17,641 bases of DNA from Clostridiales bacterium (GTDB lineage Bacteria; Bacillota; Clostridia; Oscillospirales; Oscillospiraceae), in NCBI GenBank assembly GCA_019422005.1, contig JAHZEF010000032.1:1-17641 (forward strand). The letters are read 5' to 3'. Within the stretch, counting starts at the first letter, position 1. Every line of letters starts with the position of its first letter. The notes under the pieces were generated by a model, which did not search any database, was not told the DNA's origin, and saw nothing but the letters and a program-made list of their open reading frames with translations. Of the stretch, positions 6,554-14,566 are shown piece by piece. Both the position numbers and the translations under genes were made by a program.

Positions 6554-8611
6554 TTGAAGTATGGAACCTGGAACGTGGCGGGATACAATCCTGCCGACGC
6601 CGAGGGACTGCGTCTGGCAGGCTTTTCCCCCCTGACCGCCGCAGTGCTCTGCAGCCGGGGACACTGCAGCCCGGAAGAAGCCATGGCGTTTCTCGGGGCC
6701 GACGTTCCCCTGCCCGACCCGTTTCTGCTGCGCGATATGGACAAAGCCGTTCAGCGCGTTCGCCAGGCCATCAGCCGCGGCGAACGCCTGGCTGTTTTTG
6801 GGGATTACGATGTGGACGGAATTACCGCCACCTGCCTGATGGCGCAGTTTCTGGAATCCCTGGGGGCGGACTGCCTCTGTTATATTCCCGGCCGTATTGA
6901 GGAAGGCTATGGCCTGAACCGGCCTGCTATTGAGCAGCTCTCTTCCCGCGGCGTCACGCTGATCATCACGGTCGACTGCGGCATCACGGCGCTGGAGGAG
7001 GCCGACTTCTGCCGGGAGCTGGGCATTGACCTGATTGTGACCGATCACCACGAGTGCAAGGACGCCCTTCCCCGCGCCGCAGCCGTGGTGGATCCGCACC
7101 GGAAGGACGATACTTATCCGCATCAGGATCTGGCCGGCGTCGGCGTGGCATTCAAGCTGGCCGCCGCCATCTGCGGAGACCAGCAGGCTGTCCTGGAGCG
7201 CTACTGCGACCTGGTCTGCCTGGGGACCGTGGCCGACGTCATGCCGCTGCTGGGCGAAAACCGCGCGTTTGTCGCGGCCGGCCTCGCGCGGCTGGCCGCG
7301 TCGCCCCGGACAGGGCTCGCAGCCCTGATGCGGGAGTGCGGCTGCGACCGGCAGCCCGTCACTGCCAGCACCATCGGCTACATTCTGGCGCCGCGGATCA
7401 ACGCCGCAGGGCGCATGGGCGAGGTGCAGATGGCGGTCCGCCTGTTTCTGACCCGGGATCCGCAGGAGGCCGCCGCACTGGCCGAGGGCCTGTGCCAGCT
7501 GAACCGCCGGAGGCAGGCTGTGGAATCGGAGATTTACGCTCAGGCCGTGGCCATGCTGGACGGTGAGGCCGATCCGGCCGCCATTGTCCTGGCCGACGAA
7601 CACTGGCACCAGGGCGTGGTGGGAATCGTGGCCTCGCGGCTGGCCGAGGAGTACCGCTGCCCCACATTCCTGATCTGCCTGGACGGGGCGCACGGCAAGG
7701 CCTCGTCCCGCTCCTACGGCGGCTTCAACCTTTTTGCCTCCCTGGAGGCGCTGGACGGGCTGCTGGAAAGCTATGGCGGGCACGAACTGGCCGCGGGCTT
7801 TACCATCGCCCGGGACCGGATTCCGCTGTTCCGGGCGCAGATCCTGGAGCGCGCCGGAGAATTCCGCCGTTCCGGCCTCTGCCGCAGCGCGCTGGAAATC
7901 GACTGCGAAGTGGGGCCGCCTCTGCTGACCATTTCCAATGTGGAGGCGCTGGATCAGCTGGAGCCCTGCGGCTCCGGCTGCCCCCGCCCTGTATTCTGCA
8001 TGCGCCGGATGCAGGTGGAGCAGATGAGCGAGGTGGGCGGCGGACGGCATCTGCGCCTGCGTCTGCGCCGGGACGGGCACTGCCTGAACGCCATTTTCTT
8101 TTCCACCAACATCCTGCGTTCGGCCATCAGCCCGGGGGATCAGGTGGAAGTGGCCTTTACGCCGCAGATCAACGAGTTCCGCGGCAGCCGCAGCGTGCAG
8201 CTCAACGTTGTGGATATCCGTCCGGCGGCGGAAGCCGGGCAGTACGCGCAGGAGCAGGAGCTCTACGCCCGGCACTGCAGCGGCCAGCTGACCGCCGACG
8301 AGGCGGGGCTGCTGCTGCCCAAGCGGCCGGAGTTTGTGGCCGTTTGGCGCTATCTGGCCTCCCATTGCCGCAGCGGCGCCATTGAAGAGGACTGCTGCTG
8401 CATGAGCCGCAAGATTTCCCGCTACGCCGGTATCCCGGCCAGCTTTGTCCGAACCAGGATCTGTCTGGACGTATTCGCCGAACAGGGGCTCATTGACCTG
8501 CGGCAGTCGGGCCGGACCATTTCCATTACTTTGACGTCCGGCGGCCGCAAGGTGGATCTGGACGGCAGCCGCATTATCATGCGGCTCAAGCAGTTAAAGG
8601 CAGGTGACTGA
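6554..8611 (+). CDS. recJ: Single-stranded-DNA-specific 5'-3' exonuclease RecJ
   Basis: Cytoplasmic DHH-family nuclease that degrades single-stranded DNA in recombinational and mismatch repair. The product has 685 residues, longer than the classical 570-580 core because of a C-terminal extension. Motif I is VFGDYDVDGITAT (81-93), then DCG (141-143), TDHHE with the DHH triad (164-166), and RINAAGR (281-287). The DHHA1 part holds GKASSRS (381-387, usually GKGSGRS) and GGHELAAGF (408-416). The OB-like region and an extension of about 100 residues resembling a winged helix, as in other Firmicutes RecJ, follow. Start: TTG at 6554 is the first possible start in this frame after an in-frame stop at 6524-6526, and the N-terminus MKYGTWNVAGYNP fits relatives. 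The SD is weak. It heads the housekeeping operon; rel begins 4 nt after its stop. Confidence 0.95.
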   Translation: MKYGTWNVAGYNPADAEGLRLAGFSPLTAAVLCSRGHCSPEEAMAFLGADVPLPDPFLLRDMDKAVQRVRQAISRGERLAVFGDYDVDGITATCLMAQFLESLGADCLCYIPGRIEEGYGLNRPAIEQLSSRGVTLIITVDCGITALEEADFCRELGIDLIVTDHHECKDALPRAAAVVDPHRKDDTYPHQDLAGVGVAFKLAAAICGDQQAVLERYCDLVCLGTVADVMPLLGENRAFVAAGLARLAASPRTGLAALMRECGCDRQPVTASTIGYILAPRINAAGRMGEVQMAVRLFLTRDPQEAAALAEGLCQLNRRRQAVESEIYAQAVAMLDGEADPAAIVLADEHWHQGVVGIVASRLAEEYRCPTFLICLDGAHGKASSRSYGGFNLFASLEALDGLLESYGGHELAAGFTIARDRIPLFRAQILERAGEFRRSGLCRSALEIDCEVGPPLLTISNVEALDQLEPCGSGCPRPVFCMRRMQVEQMSEVGGGRHLRLRLRRDGHCLNAIFFSTNILRSAISPGDQVEVAFTPQINEFRGSRSVQLNVVDIRPAAEAGQYAQEQELYARHCSGQLTADEAGLLLPKRPEFVAVWRYLASHCRSGAIEEDCCCMSRKISRYAGIPASFVRTRICLDVFAEQGLIDLRQSGRTISITLTSGGRKVDLDGSRIIMRLKQLKAGD

Positions 8612-8615
8612 TCCC

Positions 8616-10790
8616 ATGGAATCTGTACAGGAACATTATTCGTCCATGATGGTCGCCATCCGGCGCTATGCGCCGTATGTGGACATTGAAAAAGTCGACG
8701 AGGCATATCACTACGCCGAAGAAAAGCACGCCAATCAGAAGCGCAAGGACGGCTCGCCCTATATCATCCATCCGCTGGCCGTCGCAGAAATTGTCGCGGA
8801 GATCGGCCTGGATACCGACGCGGTGCTCGGCGCGCTGCTTCACGACTGCATCGAGGATACCGATTCCTCTTTCGACGACATCGCCAAGCGGTTCGGGAAG
8901 ACCGTGGCGGAGCTGGTGGAGGGCGTCACCAAGCTGACCCGGGTGCAGTATTCCACCACGGAAGAGCAGCAGATGGAGAACCTTCGGAAAATGTTCATGG
9001 CCATGAGCAAGGACATCCGGGTGATCCTCATCAAGATCTCCGACCGCCTGCACAACACCCGCACCATGCAGTATCAGACGCCGGCCAAGCAGGTCAGCAA
9101 ATCCATGGAAACCATGGAGATCTACGCGCCTCTGGCACATCGCCTGGGCATGCAGAAGATCAAATGGGAGCTGGAGGACGAATCCCTCAAATACCTGGAG
9201 CCTGCGGCTTATCAGGAAATCATGGATTACCTGGCCGCCCATCAGGAGCAGGCCAATGAATTTATGCGGGGCGTCCAGTCCAAAATCACCACCCGGCTGT
9301 CCGGCGTGGGGATCCACGGCAAAATCTACGGCCGCATCAAGCACGTATACTCCATTTACCGGAAGATGAAGTCCCAGAACAAAACCATCGACGAGCTCTA
9401 TGACCTCTACGCCTTCCGGATCATTGTGGACACCATTCCCGACTGCTACAACGTGCTGGGCCATATCCACGACCTGTTCAATCTGGTGCCCGGCCGCTTC
9501 AAGGATTATATCGGCACGCCCAAGCCCAATATGTACCAGAGCCTGCACACCACCGTCATCGGCACCGACGGCATCCCCTTTGAGGTGCAGATCCGCACCT
9601 GGGAGATGCACCAGACCGCTGAATACGGCGTGGCCGCCCACTGGAAATACAAGCAGGGCGTCAAGAAGACCGGCGACGAGAAGGACTTTGAATGGATCCG
9701 CCGTCTCCTGGAAAACCAGCAGGACACCGACGCTGAGGAATACGTCCATTCCCTGAAAGTAGATATGTTTGACGACGAGGTCTTCGTCTTCACGCCCAAG
9801 GGCAAGGTCATCAGCCTGCCCCAGGGTTCCACGCCCATCGACTTCGCCTATGCCATCCATTCCGCCGTCGGCAATTCCATGGTGGGCGCAAAAATCGCCG
9901 GACGCATCGTCAAGTTTGACGAGCCGCTGAAAAACGGCGACATTGTGGAGATCCTGACCTCCAAAACCGCCAAGGGGCCCAGCCGCGACTGGCTGAAAAT
10001 CTGCAAATCCAATCAGGCCCGCATCAAGATCAAGCAGTGGTTTAAAAAGGAGTGCCGCGAGGAAAACATCCTGCACGGCAAGGCCAGCTTTGAGGCAGAG
10101 CTGCGCCGGATCAACATCAATCCCAATGTGCTCAACAGCGAAGAGCTGCTCCCCACCGTGCTCAAAAAAGTCTGTTTTGACAGCCTGGACGATATGTACG
10201 CCGCCATCGGTTACGGCGGCATCACCTCGCAGAAGTGCGTGGGCCGCATCAAGGACGAGCTGCTTCACGCCACCCGGCCCGCCAAGGATCCCAGGGATAC
10301 CGGCCTGAATCTGGGAAAGCCGCAGACCCGCAACGAAAGCGGCGTCATTGTCGGCGGCGACATCGGATCCTGCATGGTGAAGTTTTCCCGCTGCTGTACA
10401 CCGGTACCGGGAGACGATATCATCGGCTTCATCACCAAGGGCTACGGCGTATCCATCCACCGCAGGGACTGTCCCAACGCCAAGGCCGCTTCCGATCCGG
10501 CGCAGGCCGACCGCTGGGTCCATGTCACCTGGGCCAACACCGAATCCGAGCCGTTTTCCACCACGCTGGAAATCGACTCCACCGCGCGGCAGGGCGTCTT
10601 CCTGGATGTGGCGACCATCCTGGCCTCCATGAAGCTGCGGGTGACGGAAATCTCCGCCCGTGATCTGCCGGATGACCGCTGCATCACACTGGCAACCTTT
10701 GACGTCAAAAATATTGAGGAGCTCAATACGGTCCGTCAGAAAATCCGTGCGCTTTCCGGCGTGACGGAAGTCCGCCGCGGCCGGAATTAA
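8616..10790 (+). CDS. rel: Bifunctional (p)ppGpp synthetase/hydrolase (long RSH protein)
   Basis: Makes and degrades the alarmones ppGpp and pppGpp in the stringent response, acting on the ribosome under amino-acid starvation. The 724 residues show all domains of a long RSH: hydrolase HD domain with LLHDCIEDT (HD at 76-77, ED at 80-81), synthetase domain with YDLYAFRIIV (262-271) and RFKDYIG (294-300), TGS domain (about 387-450), a conserved-cysteine domain (Cys593, Cys594, Cys619) and a C-terminal ACT domain (about 650-722). The RxKD motif together with an intact HD site marks a bifunctional Rel/SpoT type rather than synthetase-only RelA, which has ExDD. Start: ATG at 8616 with AGGTG 9 nt upstream; an in-frame GTG at 8604 overlaps recJ and is less likely. 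In many Firmicutes apt separates recJ from this gene; here it is missing. Confidence 0.96.
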   Translation: MESVQEHYSSMMVAIRRYAPYVDIEKVDEAYHYAEEKHANQKRKDGSPYIIHPLAVAEIVAEIGLDTDAVLGALLHDCIEDTDSSFDDIAKRFGKTVAELVEGVTKLTRVQYSTTEEQQMENLRKMFMAMSKDIRVILIKISDRLHNTRTMQYQTPAKQVSKSMETMEIYAPLAHRLGMQKIKWELEDESLKYLEPAAYQEIMDYLAAHQEQANEFMRGVQSKITTRLSGVGIHGKIYGRIKHVYSIYRKMKSQNKTIDELYDLYAFRIIVDTIPDCYNVLGHIHDLFNLVPGRFKDYIGTPKPNMYQSLHTTVIGTDGIPFEVQIRTWEMHQTAEYGVAAHWKYKQGVKKTGDEKDFEWIRRLLENQQDTDAEEYVHSLKVDMFDDEVFVFTPKGKVISLPQGSTPIDFAYAIHSAVGNSMVGAKIAGRIVKFDEPLKNGDIVEILTSKTAKGPSRDWLKICKSNQARIKIKQWFKKECREENILHGKASFEAELRRININPNVLNSEELLPTVLKKVCFDSLDDMYAAIGYGGITSQKCVGRIKDELLHATRPAKDPRDTGLNLGKPQTRNESGVIVGGDIGSCMVKFSRCCTPVPGDDIIGFITKGYGVSIHRRDCPNAKAASDPAQADRWVHVTWANTESEPFSTTLEIDSTARQGVFLDVATILASMKLRVTEISARDLPDDRCITLATFDVKNIEELNTVRQKIRALSGVTEVRRGRN

Positions 10791-10816
10791 GCGCATTCCG
10801 ACAGGGGGATTCAACA

Positions 10817-11266
10817 TTGAAAGCCGTTTTAACCCGGGTCTCTTCGGCCTCGGTCTCCATCGGCGGCCGGGTATGCGGCAGGATCGGCGCCGGATTTCTC
10901 ATTCTTCTGGGCGTCGGCCCCAGCGATACGCCGCAAACGTGCAAAAAGCTGGCCGACAAAGCGTTGGGCCTGCGGATCTTTCCCGACGAATACGGTAAAA
11001 TGAACCTGGGCCTCTCCGATGTGGGCGGCCAGGTGCTGGTGGTCAGCCAGTTCACGCTTTACGGCGATTGCAAAAAGGGCCGCCGCCCCAGTTTTACCGG
11101 CGCCGGGGCGCCGGATCTGGCCATCCCGCTCTATGAGCAGTTCCTCTCCGAGTGCCGCAGCCGCGGATTCGAACCGCAGCACGGGGAATTCGGAGCCGAT
11201 ATGGAGGTCTCGTCCGTCAACGACGGCCCCGTGACTCTGATCCTGGATACGGACGACTGGCTTTAA
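10817..11266 (+). CDS. dtd: D-aminoacyl-tRNA deacylase
   Basis: Hydrolyses D-amino acids (and glycine) mischarged on tRNA, protecting translation. The 149 residues match the family length exactly. SQFTLYGD (77-84) and NDGPVT (135-140, containing the Gly-cis-Pro dipeptide of the cross-subunit active site) are both intact. The start is TTG at 10817, preceded by AGGGGG with about 9 nt spacing; relatives begin M(R/K)AVxxRV as here. It follows rel by 26 nt, the standard Firmicutes neighbour order. Confidence 0.96.
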   Translation: MKAVLTRVSSASVSIGGRVCGRIGAGFLILLGVGPSDTPQTCKKLADKALGLRIFPDEYGKMNLGLSDVGGQVLVVSQFTLYGDCKKGRRPSFTGAGAPDLAIPLYEQFLSECRSRGFEPQHGEFGADMEVSSVNDGPVTLILDTDDWL

Positions 11267-11299
11267 CCGGCAGTCCCGCGCGGGCACCGGTATACAGCG

Positions 11300-11324
11300 G
11301 GGTATGGGCAGCCGGCCCGTACCC
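11300..11324 (+). other. Hairpin in the dtd to MBL-hydrolase gap
   Basis: GGGTATGGGC (11300-11309) pairs with GCCCGTACCC (11315-11324) through 10 pairs, one of them U-G, around the loop AGCCG. There is no U-tract after it, so it is not a classical terminator. It may stabilise or process the operon message. The gap of about 100 nt holds no gene. Confidence 0.4.
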
Positions 11325-11368
11325 ATTGACAACGGATATTCCCACTACGCCGAAACGGAGGCGATTTG

Positions 11369-11986
11369 ATGCAAATTTCTGTTCTGCCCCTGGGGGCGCT
11401 GCAGACCAACTGTTACGTTGTGGCGGATGAGCAGGCCGGATCCTGCGCCGTCATCGATCCCGGAGACAGCGGGAGCCAGGTGGCGCAGGCGCTTGAAAAT
11501 CTGGGCCTGACCCTCAGGTATATCCTGCTGACCCACGGCCATTTTGACCACGTCGGCGGCGTCAGGGCGCTGCACGAGGCCGCCGGGGCCCCGGTCTATC
11601 TCCACAAAAACGACCTGACGCTGCCCGCGTCCATCACCGCCGGGCCGCTCACCTATACCGACACCTACGCCGAGGGCGACGTGCTGGCCATGGACGCCGT
11701 CACCTTCCGCGTTCTGGAAACTCCCGGCCACACCCCCGGCTCCGTATGCCTCCTGGCCTCCCAGGACGGGGCGGAACCGGCCCTCTTCACCGGAGACACG
11801 CTCTTCCAGGCCAGCTGCGGCCGCACCGACTTTCCCGGCGGCAGTATGGAGGACATGGCGAAGTCCCTCCGCCGCCTTTCCGCCCTGGACGGCGATTTCC
11901 GGGTTTATCCCGGCCACGGCGGCGAAACCACGCTGGAGCAGGAGCGTCGGTATAACCCCTACATGCGTGAGGCCGGCCGGCCATGA
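11369..11986 (+). CDS. MBL-fold metallo-hydrolase (YcbL / glyoxalase II-like)
   Basis: Zinc-dependent hydrolase of the small glyoxalase-II-like group; relatives cleave thioesters such as S-lactoylglutathione-type substrates, but the true substrate is open, particularly in clostridia lacking glutathione. The 205 residues carry THGHFDH (55-61), the metal ligand His121 in PGHTPGSV, Asp143 in FTGDTLF and His183 in YPGHGGETTLEQE, a complete dinuclear metal site. The helical domain of classical GloB is absent. Start: ATG at 11369 with ACGGAGG 7 nt upstream, preferred over the adjacent in-frame TTG. Its last four bases (ATGA) overlap the next gene's start. Confidence 0.93.
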   Translation: MQISVLPLGALQTNCYVVADEQAGSCAVIDPGDSGSQVAQALENLGLTLRYILLTHGHFDHVGGVRALHEAAGAPVYLHKNDLTLPASITAGPLTYTDTYAEGDVLAMDAVTFRVLETPGHTPGSVCLLASQDGAEPALFTGDTLFQASCGRTDFPGGSMEDMAKSLRRLSALDGDFRVYPGHGGETTLEQERRYNPYMREAGRP

Positions 11987-13440
11987 AGCTGTATCTGGAC
12001 GGGCACACGGAACGCTATGCTGTGGAACAGCTGCAGATGTCCCTGTTTCCCGGCGAGCCCATGGAATTTCAGGATTCCCCCTTCTCCGGGGACGGCGCCG
12101 TTTCCATCCTCCGGCGGGACGGAGCGCGCCTGACGGCCCGGGCGGTAATCACCCGGGTGGGCTGCAGCCGCACGGCGGAGGCCGTCATGGACGCCGGCGA
12201 CGAGACCGTCCCCCTGCGGCGGCGCATCCTGCAGCAGAGCTATTATCAGGCGGCCCTGCCCTTCCTGGACGCACCGCCCCCCTGGGGCGCGCTGGCCGGC
12301 GTCCGGCCGACCAAGCTGACCACCCGGGTCCTGCTGAACGGCGGCAGTGAAGCCGACTGCGACGCGCTGCTGCGGGACGTCTACTTTGTGGAGCCCGCAC
12401 GGCGGCGGCTGTGCATCGACGCCTCGCTGGCCACAGTGGAGGCCGCAGCCCGGCTGGCCCCCACAGACATCTCGCTGTACGTCGGCATCCCTTTCTGCCC
12501 CAGCCGCTGCGCCTACTGCAGCTTTGTCAGCCAGTCCATCGAACGGCAGTCCGGCCTGCTGGAGCCTTTCCTCCAGGCGCTGCTGCGGGAAATTGCCGAA
12601 GCCGGCGCACTGCTGGCCTCCACCCCCTTCCGCATCCGCTCGGTCTACATCGGCGGCGGGACGCCCACCACCTTGTCCGCGCTGCAGCTGTCGCGGCTTA
12701 TGGATGCGATTTCCAGTCATTTTGATCTGTCCCGCTGCCTAGAATATACTGTGGAGGGCGGCCGTCCCGACACGCTGAACCCGGAAAAGCTGGAAGCCCT
12801 GCGCCGCGGCGGCGCAGACCGCATCAGCATCAATCCCCAGACCATGCGCGACGACATCCTGCGGCGCATGGGCCGCCGCCACAGCGCCGCGCAGACGCTG
12901 CAGGCCTTTGCGGACGCCCGCGCCGCCGGCTTCGGCGGAATCAATATGGATCTGATCGCCGGCCTTCCCGGAGACGATCCGGACGGCTTCGCGGAATCCC
13001 TGGCCCGCTGCATCGCGCTGGGGCCCGCCAATCTGACGGTGCATACCCTGGCCCTCAAGCGCGGTTCCGACCTGAATCTGGACCGCAGCGGCCTGCTTCC
13101 GCCGGATCAGGTATCCGCCATGCTGAACGGCGCGGAGGCAGGGCTGCGCGCCGCCGGCTACCGCCCATACTACCTCTACCGTCAGAAATACATGTCCGGC
13201 AGCTTTGAAAACGTCGGCTGGTGCCGGCCGGGCTGGATCGGCTGCTACAACATTTTCATGATGGAAGAGCTGCACAGCATTCTTTCCCTGGGCGGCGGCG
13301 GCATGAGCAAGCTCCGGCTTTCCGGCGGCAGGCTGATGCGGCTCCACAATCCCAAGTATCCAAAGGAATATCTGGACCGCCTGGAAGATACCCTGGCCGG
13401 CCACCGGGAATTCTTCCGGATCCTGTGCGAAACGGAGTGA
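11983..13440 (+). CDS. hemZ: Radical SAM protein, HemZ-type coproporphyrinogen dehydrogenase-like
   Basis: Oxygen-independent coproporphyrinogen III oxidase-like enzyme. The 485 residues comprise an N-terminal HemZ-specific part (1 to about 160) and a radical SAM barrel with CPSRCAYC (172-179), the CxxxCxxC motif that binds the 4Fe-4S cluster, followed by YIGGGTPTTLS. The C-terminal YLYRQKYMSGSFENVGW and MMEELHSILSLGGGGMSK are typical of HemZ rather than HemN/HemW. The start ATGA overlaps the preceding stop. HemZ homologues are frequent in clostridia without complete haem synthesis, so the physiological substrate may not be coproporphyrinogen. Family placement is confident; the reaction is inferred. 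Confidence 0.9.
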   Translation: MKLYLDGHTERYAVEQLQMSLFPGEPMEFQDSPFSGDGAVSILRRDGARLTARAVITRVGCSRTAEAVMDAGDETVPLRRRILQQSYYQAALPFLDAPPPWGALAGVRPTKLTTRVLLNGGSEADCDALLRDVYFVEPARRRLCIDASLATVEAAARLAPTDISLYVGIPFCPSRCAYCSFVSQSIERQSGLLEPFLQALLREIAEAGALLASTPFRIRSVYIGGGTPTTLSALQLSRLMDAISSHFDLSRCLEYTVEGGRPDTLNPEKLEALRRGGADRISINPQTMRDDILRRMGRRHSAAQTLQAFADARAAGFGGINMDLIAGLPGDDPDGFAESLARCIALGPANLTVHTLALKRGSDLNLDRSGLLPPDQVSAMLNGAEAGLRAAGYRPYYLYRQKYMSGSFENVGWCRPGWIGCYNIFMMEELHSILSLGGGGMSKLRLSGGRLMRLHNPKYPKEYLDRLEDTLAGHREFFRILCETE

Positions 13441-13445
13441 CCCGT

Positions 13446-14369
13446 ATGAATCGATTTGACCTGCACGCCCTCAACGCCGACATCCGCAGCGGCGCAGAGG
13501 ATTTTATCGCCCGGTGCGACCGCCGGTACGACCGGCTGGTGGCGGAAACGGCGGAACAGATTGCCGGAAATCTGCCCAACAGCCCGATCATCCTGCTGGC
13601 CGGCCCCTCAGGCTCCGGCAAAACCACAACCGCCCTGCGCATCCGCGCAGCGCTGGAAGCCAAGGGGATCGGCAGCCATTCCATCAGCCTGGACGACTAT
13701 TACCGCAGCCCGGCCGAACCGGGCTATCCCACCGCCGAAACAGGGGAGCCGGATCTGGAATCGCCGCTGGGCCTGGACGTCCCCCTTCTGACGCAGCATC
13801 TGACGGATCTGGCCGCCGGGCGCGAAATCCAGGTCCCGCATTTCAACTTCAAAATCCATGACCGGGATCCCGGAGGCTCACGCCCCCTGCGCCTCGGATC
13901 CGGCGAGGTGGTGGTGTTTGAGGGCCTCCACGCGCTCAATCCCATGTTTACCGAGCGCCATCCCCATGCCTTCCGCATCTATGTCTCCACCGCCACGGAC
14001 CTGTATGACGGCGGCGAACTGCTGCTCCGCCACGATCTCTTCCGTCTGCTGCGCCGCTGCGTCCGCGACCTGTTCCACCGCAGCGCGCCGGCGCTGGAGA
14101 CGCTGACGCTCTGGCACAACGTCTGCCGCGGGGAACAGCGGTTTATCACACCCTACCGGCCGCTGGCCGACGTGCAGCTGAACACAGCCCTCGGCTATGA
14201 GCTTCCGGTGCTGTCCAGGATTGCAGAGCCGCAGTTTTTTGAACTGCCGGACGACGCACCGGAGATGGACCGGATTCTCGCCATTCAGCGTGCGGCCGAC
14301 CGGGTGGAGCCTGTGGACCCTTCCCTGATCCCCAAAACCTCCCTGCTGCGGGAGGAGTTTATGCTGTAA
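13446..14369 (+). CDS. P-loop nucleoside kinase (uridine kinase / phosphoribulokinase superfamily)
   Basis: Probable ATP-dependent kinase of a nucleoside or similar small molecule. The 307 residues show Walker A GPSGSGKT (53-60), SLDDYY (81-86) as in uridine kinases, PHFNFKIHDR (131-140) and VVFEGLHALNP (157-167), followed by a substrate-binding second half. It is longer than Udk (about 210 residues) and resembles the kinase part of the clostridial proteins that fuse a ThrRS-like N-terminus to a uridine kinase, but without that N-terminal region. ATG at 13446 has GGAG 8 nt upstream; extending further up would run into hemZ. It follows hemZ by 5 nt and closes the operon before a strong hairpin. 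Substrate unproven. Confidence 0.88.
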   Translation: MNRFDLHALNADIRSGAEDFIARCDRRYDRLVAETAEQIAGNLPNSPIILLAGPSGSGKTTTALRIRAALEAKGIGSHSISLDDYYRSPAEPGYPTAETGEPDLESPLGLDVPLLTQHLTDLAAGREIQVPHFNFKIHDRDPGGSRPLRLGSGEVVVFEGLHALNPMFTERHPHAFRIYVSTATDLYDGGELLLRHDLFRLLRRCVRDLFHRSAPALETLTLWHNVCRGEQRFITPYRPLADVQLNTALGYELPVLSRIAEPQFFELPDDAPEMDRILAIQRAADRVEPVDPSLIPKTSLLREEFML

Positions 14370-14383
14370 GGCAGCGCATGGAA

Positions 14384-14416
14384 CGGCTTCTGCCGGCTTT
14401 CCGCCGGCAGAAGCCG
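14384..14416 (+). terminator. Long GC-rich hairpin after the kinase gene, without U-tract
   Basis: A perfect 14-bp inverted repeat (arms CGGCTTCTGCCGGC at 14384-14397 and its complement at 14403-14416) closes a 5-nt loop, 14 nt after the kinase stop. No run of T follows on either strand, so intrinsic termination would be atypical; it could still define the 3' end of the recJ-to-kinase message. A new promoter begins 15 nt downstream, which supports an operon end. Confidence 0.5.
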
Positions 14417-14430
14417 CTGAAACAATTCTG

Positions 14431-14459
14431 TTGACTTCCCGAGGCAGCCGGTTTATAGT
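14431..14459 (+). promoter_or_regulatory. Promoter of the amidohydrolase gene
   Basis: TTGACT (14431-14436, 5 of 6), a 17-bp spacer and TATAGT (14454-14459, 5 of 6) form a near-consensus vegetative promoter. Transcription would start near 14466, giving a leader of about 100 nt before the ATG at 14567. Confidence 0.8.
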
Positions 14460-14465
14460 CTAACA

Positions 14466-14566
14466 ATGCAGAGCACGGCTTCCGGAGCACGCTCCGGGCG
14501 GACTTTCCGGACAGGCCGGCTTCTGCAAAACCGATTTTGGGCTTACCCCCCGGAAAGGACTCCATA
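14466..14566 (+). promoter_or_regulatory. Structured leader that can sequester the amidohydrolase ribosome-binding site
   Basis: The segment CTTTCCGG (14503-14510) is perfectly complementary over 8 nt to CCGGAAAG (14550-14557), which contains most of the Shine-Dalgarno sequence GGAAAGGA before the ATG. The same upstream segment can instead take part in a small local hairpin (CGGA 14499-14502 with TCCG 14506-14509). A further inverted repeat, CCGGAGC-AC-GCTCCGG, lies at 14482-14497. This is the layout of a translational on/off switch, but the leader matches no riboswitch class I can recognise. Regulation is inference. Confidence 0.35.

Noticed and set aside
6515..8365. 616-codon open frame opposite recJ
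   Set aside because: Shadow of recJ: product rich in Gln, Ala, Gly and His, no family resemblance, no proper start region; recJ motifs on the plus strand are intact.
8586..10817. 743-codon open frame on the minus strand lying opposite the whole rel gene
   Set aside because: The plus-strand frame encodes a textbook Rel with all domains. In GC-rich genes a preference for G or C at third codon positions removes stops from the antisense frame. The antisense product has a skewed, repetitive composition with no recognisable domain. The same explanation covers the long antisense frames opposite recJ, the amidohydrolase and the flippase.
11326..11354. Perfect -35 hexamer TTGACA before the MBL-hydrolase gene
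   Set aside because: No acceptable -10 lies 16-18 bp downstream (the expected place reads GCCGAA), so it is not called a promoter.
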